Made by a program: the position numbers and the translations under genes. Positions 25,178 through 32,805 of a DNA stretch of 64,000 nucleotides are shown here, piece after piece (the first letter of the stretch is position 1; every line of letters starts with the position of its first letter). The notes under the pieces were generated by a model, which saw only the letters and a list, made by a program, of their open reading frames with translations, searched no databases and was not told the origin of the DNA. This DNA comes from Mesorhizobium sp. M2D.F.Ca.ET.226.01.1.1 (GTDB lineage: Bacteria > Pseudomonadota > Alphaproteobacteria > Rhizobiales > Rhizobiaceae): assembly GCF_004022705.2 (NCBI RefSeq), contig NZ_RZOY02000005.1:432462-496461 (forward strand). Reading direction: 5' to 3'.

Positions 25178-27283
25178 TCAGGCCGCATCGGCGATCGGCG
25201 CCGGTCCTGCGGCGAGCTGCCTTTGAACCCTGGTCCCTGTTCCGACAGTGGCCACGTGGATTTTGTCCTCGGCGAAAAGCTGGTTCATCGCATCTTTGAA
25301 GCGGTCCTTGCTTACGGCGTGCGGGCGGCTCTTGTCATCGGCGAACACGCTCGGGGCGTAGTTGCGGCCCGGCTTGTCGCTGACGATCCGCTTCGATTTC
25401 GCGTAAGCGTCCAAAAGCTCAAGGAACATTTCCTCTGCCTGGCGCGCGTCATCGCCCTTGGCCTCCGCCGTCTTGATGCCGCCCTCGAAAACGCCGTTCA
25501 CCCACCGCAGATTTATAGTCGAACCGACAGGCCCGTTGTTCACCTTTTTGGTCGTGAGGACGCGGCTGTCCGTATCATTGGGATCGTCGCGGAACATCGA
25601 CAATCGCGAGCGGACGGAATTGTGCCACGCCGTCGAGCCCGATGACCCGGAGGCTGCGTTGATGCCGCCAGTGTCGAGGCCGGCGCGGCTCGGGTGCGCA
25701 TTGACGATAAGGGCGAGCTCGTGAGCGCTGGCCGGCGCGCGAAGCTGATGGATGAAAGCGCGCGCCTGGCTGCGGACGTTCTCATTGCCTGAGAACACAT
25801 CGGACAGGGTGTCGAGCACGACAAGGGCCGGCTTGAAGGTGTCGATCCTGGCGACAAGCTTGCGCCAGAGTTTTGTCGGCTTGATCCTCTCGGCGTCCCT
25901 GGCGACTGCCAGCTCCGGGTCTTCGCCCACGAGAGAAACGATCTCCAGGCCGGCGGCTTTAAGCTCGCTGATGGAAACGCCTTCACGGCTGGCGACACTG
26001 GCAAGGCGGTTGTGCAGCACCTTGGCATTATCCTCCGCCGTTATGTAGATGACGCGGCCCCGCCGCACCGGAAGCCCGAACCATACGCGGCCAAGGACGC
26101 TAGAGGCGGCGAGCTGCAACATTGTCAGGCTCTTGCCGACACTGCCGTCGCCGTAGAACATCGTAACGTCGTCGCCCGGCACCCAATCCTTGACGTGCCA
26201 CGGCAGTTCCGGCACCGGCATGCCGGACATCGCGTCGAGGTCGAGGGTGCATCTTGCCAGGACATCATCGTCCCGCTTGCCGTCGTTGTCGTTGGCCGCC
26301 TCGGCGAGCGAGTTTAGGTCCGAGAAATCATCCGGCAGCACGTCGAACTGCACGGCCACACTGTCGGCGCCGAATGCATTCTCGCAGCCGTCGTACCACT
26401 CGGGCATCTTCTTCTCCAATTCGTCCCGCTCCCAAGGATAGTGCGGCAGGCGCGGATTGATTTCCTGGTCGAACAACGCGATGGCCGTGGAGGTCGTGAT
26501 GCCGAAGTCCGAAAGCTTGCGCGCCAGGTTCATCGCGTTGTTATAGCCGTCGATGTCCTGCGCCTCGGCCAGGTAGTCGCGGGCGGCAGCGATGTCGGTC
26601 GGATCGTCGCCGGGAACATCCGCGGCCATGCGCGGCTTTGCAGCCGTATAGGCATTGGCAATGAGGTCGATGATCGGCTGGGGCAGGGGAAGGCGGGTGC
26701 CACCATTGGCTGTGACGCGGTAGACGCCGCCGGCCGGCGTCACAGAGCCTTCGCCGACGACATAGCCGCCCCTGGACTTCACATCGACGCCAGGTGCTAG
26801 GATGCTGCTGCTGCTTTTCACGGGATCACCGGTGAAGCGATAATGCTTCGACCCGCTCGGCGTCTGGATTGTCTCCGTCTCATCGAGATAGTGAGCGTGG
26901 TCGCCCAGCCAGGTGCGCAGATTGGCATCGCCGTCGATGCCCGGCTTCTGGTCGGTGTCGAAGACGACCCAGCCCGACGCCTCGGTCGCTATGCCGATGC
27001 CAAGCCCAGGACGGGCAAAGAAACGAGCGATCCGCTCATGCTCGCCCGTGGCTTTCTCCGGCCAGCCTTTCACCGCCGGCACCTTGCGGGCTTTACCGCT
27101 GGTATCCTTGATGAAACGCATCGGGAAGACGCGACCGCCCTGCTTGGCGATGTCCAGAGCGAGCCGCCTGGTGTGCTTAGCCAGCGCCTCCGGGGAGAGC
27201 TTGCTGGCAGGAGAAACCGGTTGCGATTTGCTATCGGAAGCTTGAACTTTCGATGCAGATGCATTAATCTCTTGGGTAGGCAT
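25178..27283 (-). CDS. Bifunctional primase-polymerase / AAA ATPase (replication protein)
   Basis: A 701-residue fusion. The N-terminal third is a primase-polymerase domain: VPAVKGWPEKAT, FFARPGLGIGIATEASGW, VVFDTDQKPGIDGD with the metal-binding Asp pair, and TPSGSKHYRF with the catalytic-type His. The C-terminal half is a RecA-like ATPase with Walker A GDGSVGKSLTM, then VIYITAEDNAKVL and LVVLDTLSDVFSG as Walker B. Such fusions prime and unwind DNA for self-replication of plasmids, phages and satellites. It is the last gene of a five-gene leftward operon, just before the decamer array. Confidence 0.88.
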   Translation of the reverse strand: MPTQEINASASKVQASDSKSQPVSPASKLSPEALAKHTRRLALDIAKQGGRVFPMRFIKDTSGKARKVPAVKGWPEKATGEHERIARFFARPGLGIGIATEASGWVVFDTDQKPGIDGDANLRTWLGDHAHYLDETETIQTPSGSKHYRFTGDPVKSSSSILAPGVDVKSRGGYVVGEGSVTPAGGVYRVTANGGTRLPLPQPIIDLIANAYTAAKPRMAADVPGDDPTDIAAARDYLAEAQDIDGYNNAMNLARKLSDFGITTSTAIALFDQEINPRLPHYPWERDELEKKMPEWYDGCENAFGADSVAVQFDVLPDDFSDLNSLAEAANDNDGKRDDDVLARCTLDLDAMSGMPVPELPWHVKDWVPGDDVTMFYGDGSVGKSLTMLQLAASSVLGRVWFGLPVRRGRVIYITAEDNAKVLHNRLASVASREGVSISELKAAGLEIVSLVGEDPELAVARDAERIKPTKLWRKLVARIDTFKPALVVLDTLSDVFSGNENVRSQARAFIHQLRAPASAHELALIVNAHPSRAGLDTGGINAASGSSGSTAWHNSVRSRLSMFRDDPNDTDSRVLTTKKVNNGPVGSTINLRWVNGVFEGGIKTAEAKGDDARQAEEMFLELLDAYAKSKRIVSDKPGRNYAPSVFADDKSRPHAVSKDRFKDAMNQLFAEDKIHVATVGTGTRVQRQLAAGPAPIADAA

Positions 27284-27386
27284 TTTCGTACTTTCTGTCT
27301 CGGCCCGGATCGCTGTTTTCCTCGGCAGCTCCGGGCCTTTCTATTTCAGGGACGGGTTTGCTTCGCCTCCGTCCAATGTGCGGCCT

Positions 27387-27773
27387 TCACTCCAAGCCAA
27401 TGAACCTCAGATAGAATTTGTTCGTCCGATCATCCGTCGACCTGGCGAAGTGCTGCTGCCAGTGCCGCGGCAACTCGGCGAAGCCGTTGCGACGCGTGAC
27501 GCCTACTGCGCCCGCCGCGATGGCTGCCGCCTCGCGAGACGCGCCCGTGGCATCGACGGAGCGCCGGAGAGCATCGACGGCAACCGGGCCGCCGCGCAGC
27601 CTTTCGATCAGCAGCATGCCTGCCTCGGTCACCTGGTCCTCCAGGCTGGCCGCGGCCACATTCGGACGGGGCTGTGGCTGCTCCAGGGGGCGAAGCTGAT
27701 GCTGGGGCGCGGTTGTCGTTTGATGCGGCCGAAGACGCGCAGACGCCGCCGCGAACGATATGACCTGACCCAT
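27387..27773 (-). CDS. Uncharacterised protein in the replication operon
   Basis: A 128-residue protein. The N-terminal 45 residues are Gln/Pro-rich and likely disordered; the remainder (LEDQVTEAGMLLIERLRGGP, then TDDRTNKFYLRFIGLE) seems folded. Its ATG abuts the TAA of the preceding gene and an AAGGAGG box lies upstream. No family recognised. About 100 bases with a GC-rich hairpin (27301-27339) separate it from the primase gene. Confidence 0.65.
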   Translation of the reverse strand: MGQVISFAAASARLRPHQTTTAPQHQLRPLEQPQPRPNVAAASLEDQVTEAGMLLIERLRGGPVAVDALRRSVDATGASREAAAIAAGAVGVTRRNGFAELPRHWQQHFARSTDDRTNKFYLRFIGLE

Positions 27774-28298
27774 TTATGCAGCCTCCTTTTTGTCGGTAAT
27801 GCCTATGGCCGGCTGAGCTTCCATGCCGATCTGCCACATGTAGAATTTGCTCTGCGCCTCCTCTGTGATCGCCGCGATGGCCGCGTCCTCTGCCGCGATC
27901 ACAGCGTCGATCGCCGCACGCTCTGCGGACCACTTCGCAAGGTCGATCGCTTCGAAAATGGGGCCGTTCTTTTTCGGCGGGAACAAGCGCTGCCTGACAG
28001 CCTTCCGCCGGTCCTGCCGCGCCCGATGCTCGCGCATATTGTCGGCGCTCCAGGCCAACTCCTCGCGGTCGTAGCCAGGGCAATGGCGCTCCAGGGCGAC
28101 AGTGATGGCGGCCAGGAATTGTTCAACATCGACCCAAGTCTTATCGACCATGTGGAGGGGCCAATCGTAGTGGCCAGTGCCCTGGCCGCTGCCGCGGCGC
28201 TCCTCCAGCCGATCGGCCGCGATGAAGTACCAGCCATCGCCGGTCATCCCGTCGCCGGTCACGACCCACTGGCCGCTGTGATACGGTTTCTGTTTCAT
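27774..28298 (-). CDS. Uncharacterised protein in the replication operon
   Basis: A 174-residue protein beginning MKQKPYHSGQWVVTGDG. It has an Arg/Lys-rich middle (RARQDRRKAVRQRLFPPKKN) and an Ala/Glu-rich helical C-terminal region. AAAGGA is spaced before ATG 28298, which overlaps the previous TGA by 4 bases. No domain recognised. Confidence 0.7.
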   Translation of the reverse strand: MKQKPYHSGQWVVTGDGMTGDGWYFIAADRLEERRGSGQGTGHYDWPLHMVDKTWVDVEQFLAAITVALERHCPGYDREELAWSADNMREHRARQDRRKAVRQRLFPPKKNGPIFEAIDLAKWSAERAAIDAVIAAEDAAIAAITEEAQSKFYMWQIGMEAQPAIGITDKKEAA

Positions 28299-28543
28299 GC
28301 TGCATTCCTTTCTGTTGAGGCCAGTGTCCAGGTCCATTCGCCGTCGCTGTTCCGGGCCGCGATGATGCCGTTGATCGGCTTGAACCGTGCCCGCAGCACG
28401 TGGCGCCACTTATGGCCGGACTGTATGGCGCTGCGCAGTATGCTCGGGAGGCTCATAGGCTTGGCGTTGTCGACGAGGTAACCGACAAGCCACAGCTCGG
28501 CGGCTGCTACCTCGGCCGCCGTGATGTCGGGGGCGGGGCTCAT
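28295..28543 (-). CDS. Small uncharacterised protein in the replication operon
   Basis: An 82-residue protein: helical TAAEVAAAELWLVGYLVDN, then SGHKWRHVLRARFKPINGII. It looks like a compact helical or winged-helix protein and could bind DNA. It overlaps both neighbours by four bases (ATGA), so translation is coupled. Function unknown. Confidence 0.7.
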   Translation of the reverse strand: MSPAPDITAAEVAAAELWLVGYLVDNAKPMSLPSILRSAIQSGHKWRHVLRARFKPINGIIAARNSDGEWTWTLASTERNAA

Positions 28544-28767
28544 GCCGCCACCGCCTCGGCCACCTTGGCCAGGTAGCGATCGAGCTTCCAGACCATCAGG
28601 TCTGACATGCGGTAGCCTGAGTGGCCCGCGACCTTTGTTACCCTCGGCCCGCGGCCTTGGGATTTGAGGTTGTAGAGGGTGTTGGGGTGCTTGAAGCCAA
28701 GGTAAATCAGTGCTTCCTTGTGGCCCAGCAGAGGATCACCCTCGTCGGTGAAGATGTGAGGTGCCAC
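28540..28767 (-). CDS. AlpA/excisionase-like DNA-binding regulator
   Basis: A 75-residue protein with a MerR-like helix-turn-helix: LLGHKEALIYLGFKHPNTLY, then GRGPRVTKVAGHSGYRMSDL. This is the pattern of AlpA and of recombination directionality factors found in P4-like elements. It is the first gene of the replication operon. It could switch excision or activate the operon. A perfect hairpin (28790-28817) lies 23 bases upstream of its start and may be its own operator. Confidence 0.75.
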   Translation of the reverse strand: MAPHIFTDEGDPLLGHKEALIYLGFKHPNTLYNLKSQGRGPRVTKVAGHSGYRMSDLMVWKLDRYLAKVAEAVAA

Positions 28768-28789
28768 GGTCGGCGCTCCTTACACGGGT

Positions 28790-28817
28790 CTGCCGAAGCG
28801 CGTAACCGCTTCGGCAG
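28790..28817. promoter_or_regulatory. Perfect inverted repeat upstream of the AlpA-like gene
   Basis: CTGCCGAAGCG (28790-28800) and CGCTTCGGCAG (28807-28817) are perfect 11-base arms around CGTAAC. No T-run follows on either strand, so an operator is more likely than a terminator. Confidence 0.55.
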
Positions 28818-28942
28818 TGCGTTTAAACGATGTGTGGGGGTCCTATCCGATAAGGCAGCGCTCTTTGACCCACTGCGGTCGTCGGCGGCTGGCGGGATAG
28901 GTGGCCAGGTGTTCGCCTTGCTCCCTGAATTTTAGGGCACAA

Positions 28943-28961
28943 TTAGATTATCAAATCACGG
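28943..28961. promoter_or_regulatory. Operator-like motif shared with the other control region
   Basis: TTAGATTATCAAATCACGG differs from the copy at 22933-22951 at three of 19 positions. It lies in the AT-rich part of the divergent region. Confidence 0.45.
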
Positions 28962-29211
28962 CAGTGGAAACAATAGCGATCTGCGCGGTGTTGTTTTGTC
29001 TATAGTATCTGTTTCGGAAAATACTTCTAAATTTACCATCATCTGGCGCGTTATCAGGCACGCCATACTGCCATCACATTGACAATGCTGCAGAAAACCA
29101 TTTCACGCCGCCGCTGGTCGCACGCTGGCCGTAAAATAGCGCTGGCGATGGGCCTTCCCTTTGTTCGATCTTCCGCTAATCCTTTTGTGCCGCGATGTGG
29201 GGGTTGAGCCA

Positions 29212-29790
29212 ATGGCGCTGGGCTACGAGCATTACGTCAAACTCGTAAGGGGTAGGGAACGGCAACTCAAAAAGCACTCTGCCCAGATCGGCCGGATGTG
29301 CACCCTTTGGAGCAGTTTGGAGTTAGACGTTGCGGTCTTCCTCACCATAATTGTCTCTTTCCCCGATGCACCTAGCAAAAATGCCCTCATGGGATTGATG
29401 GAATTTAGAGATAAGCTGCATGCGCTTTTAGCTCTAGGCTTCGACAAAAAGCCGGACGACGGCTGGTACGACGAACTCGCCGATGTCATCAACCAAATTA
29501 ACAACCCCATCCGACTGGAGCGCAATCGAATGGTCCACGATTTCTGGTACAGTTTTTCGCCAGAAGTTGGCGACGCTGAAATCAAGCGGGTCCAGATCAA
29601 ACCGAAGGTCGTCAATGTACAGTCGAGGACCAAAAGGCTTGTGCTTGCCGACATGAAGCCCGTAAGTGCCACAGAAATTGCTCAGCTTTGCGACAAGATA
29701 ATCGATGCTCACGCCAAGCTGTTGGTGCTCCAACACCGATACGAATGGCGCGGATCGCCTGGAGGGAAGGGAGGGGCTGATGCCGCGTGA
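29212..29790 (+). CDS. Uncharacterised protein with HEPN-like RNxxxH motif
   Basis: A 192-residue soluble protein. Helices such as LKKHSAQIGRMCTLWSSLEL and NALMGLMEFRDKLHALLALG precede LERNRMVHDFW, which has the RN...H arrangement typical of HEPN ribonucleases and their relatives. HEPN proteins often act as toxins or antiviral RNases. The fold call is mine from the motif and all-alpha look, without a search. ATG 29212 with GGGGGTTGAG upstream is preferred over a TTG at 29161. It stands apart from the operons, in a position where cargo is expected. Confidence 0.6.
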   Translation: MALGYEHYVKLVRGRERQLKKHSAQIGRMCTLWSSLELDVAVFLTIIVSFPDAPSKNALMGLMEFRDKLHALLALGFDKKPDDGWYDELADVINQINNPIRLERNRMVHDFWYSFSPEVGDAEIKRVQIKPKVVNVQSRTKRLVLADMKPVSATEIAQLCDKIIDAHAKLLVLQHRYEWRGSPGGKGGADAA

Positions 29791-29884
29791 AGGAAGCTAT
29801 TTTTCCGCCGTTGCCGGTCGCGCGCTGGTCGCCAACGCCCGCGTTCCATTTGATCGGCCCCGGTAAAGGGGTTAAAATACCGCT

Positions 29885-30091
29885 ATGCATCCATTTGGAA
29901 CCGACCGAGAGCTTGCCGAGAGCGCTCTACGCCTCATCGGTCGCACTCGTGCCGAAGTCGCAGAAGCTAAGGCTGTGGTTGAGCAGTCGCGGCGGGCGCT
30001 CGAACGATCCAGCACGCGCCTACTTCGATCCCGCCCCAAACCAGCGAACGAAAGCCGCGTCCTTGCCGGTGATTTCCTTCACCGCCCTTAG
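29885..30091 (+). CDS. Small helical protein, uncharacterised
   Basis: A 68-residue frame beginning MHPFGTDRELAESALRLIG. The helical repeat-like pattern (RTRAEVAEAKAVVEQSRRAL) looks like short proteins common in rhizobial genomes. AAAGGGG lies upstream but at long spacing. Its last 70 bases overlap, on the opposite strand, the broken gene ending at 30020, so at least one end is doubtful. Confidence 0.4.
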   Translation: MHPFGTDRELAESALRLIGRTRAEVAEAKAVVEQSRRALERSSTRLLRSRPKPANESRVLAGDFLHRP

Positions 30092-30209
30092 CAGGGCCTC
30101 ATGCAGATCGCCCAAGGCGCGGTAGTGGTCGCATTGCGTCGATATCAGCGGGGAAACGATGCTCAATCTCGACCTCTGAAAGCTGCTTTGGCTTGTTGCG
30201 TCTGACCAT
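30020..30209 (-). pseudogene. Small gene broken by one extra base in a C run
   Basis: From ATG 30209 (AGAGG box upstream) the frame reads MVRRNKPKQLSEVEIEHRFP and then meets a stop after 36 codons. Shifting one base at the CCCC run (30150-30153 on the top strand as GGGG) continues as LISTQCDHYRALGDLHEALL and on to a stop at 30020, a coherent protein of about 62 residues. Either a pseudogene, a sequencing error in the homopolymer, or a frameshift-regulated gene. Function unknown. Confidence 0.6.
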
Positions 30210-30238
30210 TGCGACCTCTCGCGAGAAATCGCCCCATC

Positions 30239-30254
30239 TAGGATAATAATCCTA
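30239..30254. promoter_or_regulatory. Short palindrome upstream of the broken gene
   Basis: TAGGAT and ATCCTA flank AATA, 30 bases before the start at 30209. Operator-like; significance unproven. Confidence 0.3.
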
Positions 30255-30345
30255 CATCGCCGCGTCGGTGTCTAGCGTGTTTAGACGCAACCCAGGCCGC
30301 GCTATATCGCGATGTCAATGTCCAGTAGCGAAGGTCGATCTAGCG

Positions 30346-30642
30346 TCAGTCAGCGGCAGTTTCTGGTTTAGGCTGGGCGCTCTTTTTCTGTCCTGTAGCT
30401 TCGTTATCTTTTCCGAAGGCATACCCCAGCGCCGCCGCAATGATGGTTGAAGCCTCGCCGGTGAGCTTGCCGTTGAGAGCGAGGAGACCAGCAACTGGTA
30501 TCGAGATAGCAATCACGGTGAACCGGATATATTGCCAGCCTATGCCCTTGCTGCCCTTGAGCCGGTACCACAATCCGAGACCGATCACTAACGGTACTGA
30601 GAAAGCCAGAATTATCGAGATCGTACCCGAGACCCAATCCAC
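30346..30642 (-). CDS. Small membrane protein next to the integrase
   Basis: A 98-residue protein with GTG start (MDWVSGTISIILAFSV). Two clear membrane helices (about 6-25 and 42-60) and a weaker third (68-82, TIIAAALGYAFG) precede a Lys/Pro-rich tail. GGGAGG lies five bases before GTG 30642, which decides the start. It is downstream of the integrase on the same strand, 73 bases after its stop. Holin-like topology is conceivable but there is no lysis gene nearby; function unknown. Confidence 0.65.
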   Translation of the reverse strand: MDWVSGTISIILAFSVPLVIGLGLWYRLKGSKGIGWQYIRFTVIAISIPVAGLLALNGKLTGEASTIIAAALGYAFGKDNEATGQKKSAQPKPETAAD

Positions 30643-30715
30643 ATACGCCTCCCAAGCATTTCCCGGGTCAGCATATCGGAATAATCTGGTGCGACAACGT
30701 GTTCGCGGCGTGGCC

Positions 30716-31978
30716 TTAGCGTCTCGGCCCGGCGAGCAGATCGATAGCTGGCGCTGCACCCTCCAGGAGCAAGTCCGCCCACTCTTGCGCCAATTCCCGC
30801 CGCCGCTCCAGATGCTGGGCGCGGTTGTAGGCTGCCTCCACCTTGTCTTTCGGGACGTGGGCAAGCATGAGGTCCAACACCGGCTTGTCGACGGGGAAGC
30901 GCTCATTCATCAAGCTGGAAAAGGTCGACCGCCAGCCATGCGGAACGTGGTGGCCGTTGTAGCCGGCGCGATTGAGCAGGTAGCCCATCGCGTTCTCGCT
31001 CATCGGCTTGTGCGCGTGGCGAGCGTTGGGGAAGGCGAGGGGGCCGCGCCCGGTGAGCACGCGCAGCGCGTCGATCGCCTCCACGGTCTGCTTAGCCAGT
31101 GGCACCAGGAAGTCCCTAGCCTCGTCGTCCTTGTGCTGTAGCCGGAGCTTCATCCGCTCGGCGGGGATGTGCCAGAGCGGCTTGTGCGCGTCGAGGCCAG
31201 CCCACTCCGCCCAAGGCGTTGTCGCCAGCGTGCCAGGGCGCACGACAGTCAGCGCCAGGATGCGCAGCGCGAGCTTGGTGACGGGGTGCGACGGCTGCGC
31301 CTCCGCCTTGGCCAGCATTTCCTTGGCCGCCTCCAGATTGGTGATCGCCGGCTGCCGCCCTTTCTTCAAAGGCGCCATTGCCCCCTTGACGATGGCCGCC
31401 GGGTCGTTCGAGGCGCGGCCGGAGGCGATAGCATAGACGAAGATCGCCGAAACGCGCTGGCGGATGCGCCGAGCCGTCTCTTTCGCCCCGCGCTTCTCGA
31501 TCGGCCGCAGCATCGCCAAGACTTCCGGCGCCGTGATTTCGGCGATCGGCAGGCTACCGATGATCGGGAACACCTCTTGCTCCAGGCTGTCGAGCACGTC
31601 TGCCGCGTGACGCTCGACCCATTGTGGCTTTTGCAGCTCATACCACTCACGGCCGATCGCTTCGAACGTGTTTGCCGTGCTCTGCACGTTGGCCAGCTTG
31701 GTGCGCTTTTTCACGACGCCAGGGTCGCGGCCGGTCTTCACAGTTGCGCGTGCTTCGTCTCGGGCAGCGCGCGCCGCAGCCAGGGTCAGGGCCGGCGGGC
31801 GGTCGCCGTAGTTGCCGAGAGTGAGCAGCTTCTCTTTGCCGCCGATCTCATATCGGTAGCGCCAGGATTTCAGGCCGGCAGGGCTGACGAATAGGTGCAG
31901 GCCGCCGCCGTCGACAAGCTTGTAAGGTTTGTCGGCTGGCTTGGCGCCGCGGCACTGCGCGTCGGTGAGCTTGGGCAT
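30716..31978 (-). CDS. int: Tyrosine integrase, P4 type
   Basis: A 420-residue site-specific recombinase. The N-terminus is the arm-binding DUF4102 domain (LVDGGGLHLFVSPAGLKSWR, then KLLTLGNYGD). The catalytic domain has the first Arg in LTVVRPGTL, the HxxR in VPHGWRSTF, a His in LMLAHV and the nucleophile Tyr in EAAYNRAQ. It should integrate and, with a directionality factor such as the AlpA-like protein, excise the element at the tRNA-Ser 3' end, about 180 bases upstream of its start. Confidence 0.93.
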   Translation of the reverse strand: MPKLTDAQCRGAKPADKPYKLVDGGGLHLFVSPAGLKSWRYRYEIGGKEKLLTLGNYGDRPPALTLAAARAARDEARATVKTGRDPGVVKKRTKLANVQSTANTFEAIGREWYELQKPQWVERHAADVLDSLEQEVFPIIGSLPIAEITAPEVLAMLRPIEKRGAKETARRIRQRVSAIFVYAIASGRASNDPAAIVKGAMAPLKKGRQPAITNLEAAKEMLAKAEAQPSHPVTKLALRILALTVVRPGTLATTPWAEWAGLDAHKPLWHIPAERMKLRLQHKDDEARDFLVPLAKQTVEAIDALRVLTGRGPLAFPNARHAHKPMSENAMGYLLNRAGYNGHHVPHGWRSTFSSLMNERFPVDKPVLDLMLAHVPKDKVEAAYNRAQHLERRRELAQEWADLLLEGAAPAIDLLAGPRR

Positions 31979-32153
31979 ATCGTCCTCCGAACCCCGGAAT
32001 ACCCGGTTCTTGCGGAGACGCTACCCGGTTTCATACCCGGCCGCAACGTCGATTGACTTCCAACGAAACCGATGGTTTTTCACGCCGATCGCTGGAAAGG
32101 TGAGTATTTTCAGCCGTTTGGAGTATCGATGCTAAACTAAATCGATGGCCACC

Positions 32154-32167
32154 TGGCGGAGGGAGTG
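32154..32167. repeat. Right attachment site within tRNA-Ser
   Basis: TGGCGGAGGGAGTG here is the complement of the encoded CCA, discriminator base and 3' acceptor strand of the tRNA plus three T-arm bases. The copy at 17748-17761 defines the other end. Confidence 0.85.
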
Positions 32168-32243
32168 GGATTCGAACCCACGGTGAACTTGCGCCCACGC
32201 CGGTTTTCAAGACCGGTGCCTTAAACCGCTCGGCCATCCCTCC
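32154..32243 (-). tRNA. tRNA-Ser (anticodon TGA)
   Basis: Read leftward, it has acceptor GGAGGGA pairing with TCCCTCC, an anticodon stem-loop CCGGTCTTGAAAACCGG with TGA anticodon, a long variable arm typical of serine tRNA, T-loop GGTTCGAATCC, and an encoded CCA. It reads UCA and related serine codons. It serves as the insertion target and its 3' end has been kept intact by the element. Confidence 0.97.
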
Positions 32244-32474
32244 ATCGTGATTTTTCACGAGGCGCGCTTCGTTCCACCGACCGCAAAGCCGTGCCGGCAG
32301 GAACGTGAGCGCTCCATGCTCTAGTGCGCCGTGCGAAGATCTGTCAATCGCAGGAACGGTCCAATCATTGCTCGGGGGAACCGGGGCGGGCGGCTGGACG
32401 CCGGTTGATGCATTGACAATGCAGCCCAGAGGCTGCCAGTCTAAACGCGCTGGTACTTCCAAAAAGGGGAGATT

Positions 32475-32558
32475 ATGAAGAAAATCTATGAGAAGCCTGT
32501 TCTGACGAAGCGCGAGAAGCTCTCGCAAGTCGTCGCCAACGGGTCGATACCGCGATAA
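32475..32558 (+). CDS. RiPP precursor-like short peptide
   Basis: A 27-residue peptide beginning MKKIYEKPVLTKREKLSQVV and ending in ANGSIPR. The pattern Y-x-K-P-x-L-x-x-R-x-x-L-x-x-V resembles the leader of lasso-type and other small rhizobial peptides annotated as putative RiPP precursors (YxxPxL recognition motif). GGGGAG is spaced five bases before ATG 32475, a very strong ribosome binding site for so short a frame. No maturation or export enzymes are encoded nearby. The RiPP link is from remembered family patterns. Confidence 0.65.
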   Translation: MKKIYEKPVLTKREKLSQVVANGSIPR

Positions 32559-32805
32559 CAGTGGAAATTCGGTCCGACGCTTAAACGGTTTGACGGAGCG
32601 GCGCGGAAATCCACCGCCACCGCCGAGCCGCTCAAACAGCACTGCTTCTCAGCCCGCGCCATAATCTCGCCCTGTTGTGGCCATAATCGATTAACATCGT
32701 GATAAACAATTCCTGTGCACAAAGGGATTGGGGATCAAGGTGTTGCTGGCATTGGCGGACCTCTGGCTCCGTCGAATGGCAGGACGATAGGGGACAATCG
32801 AAAAC

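Larger units (their letters stand above)
28768..29211. other. Control region between the replication operon and the HEPN-like gene
   Basis: About 440 bases without a gene. It contains the hairpin at 28790-28817, the 19-base motif at 28943-28961 and an AT-rich stretch at 28930-29040. It should hold divergent promoters for the two sides. Confidence 0.5.
17748..32167. mobile_element. Integrated element in tRNA-Ser(TGA), candidate phage satellite
   Basis: The element spans about 14.4 kb between two identical 14-base repeats; the right one lies in the tRNA-Ser gene 3' end, next to a P4-type integrase. Contents are an AlpA-like regulator, a primase-polymerase/helicase, repeats that look like an origin, a terminase-small-subunit-like protein with a nine-gene operon, a serine recombinase and cargo genes. 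I see no large terminase, portal, major capsid, tail or lysis genes, so it could not make virions alone. Integration is inferred from the repeats and gene content. A decayed prophage or a mobile island of another type remains possible. Confidence 0.85.

Noticed and set aside
24898..25188. Leftward frame of 96 codons across the decamer array
   Set aside because: Its repeated residues derive from the decamers and it lacks a ribosome binding site; the repeats explain it better.
32031..32642. Leftward frame of 203 codons across the tRNA-Ser gene
   Set aside because: It contains the tRNA and has no protein features.
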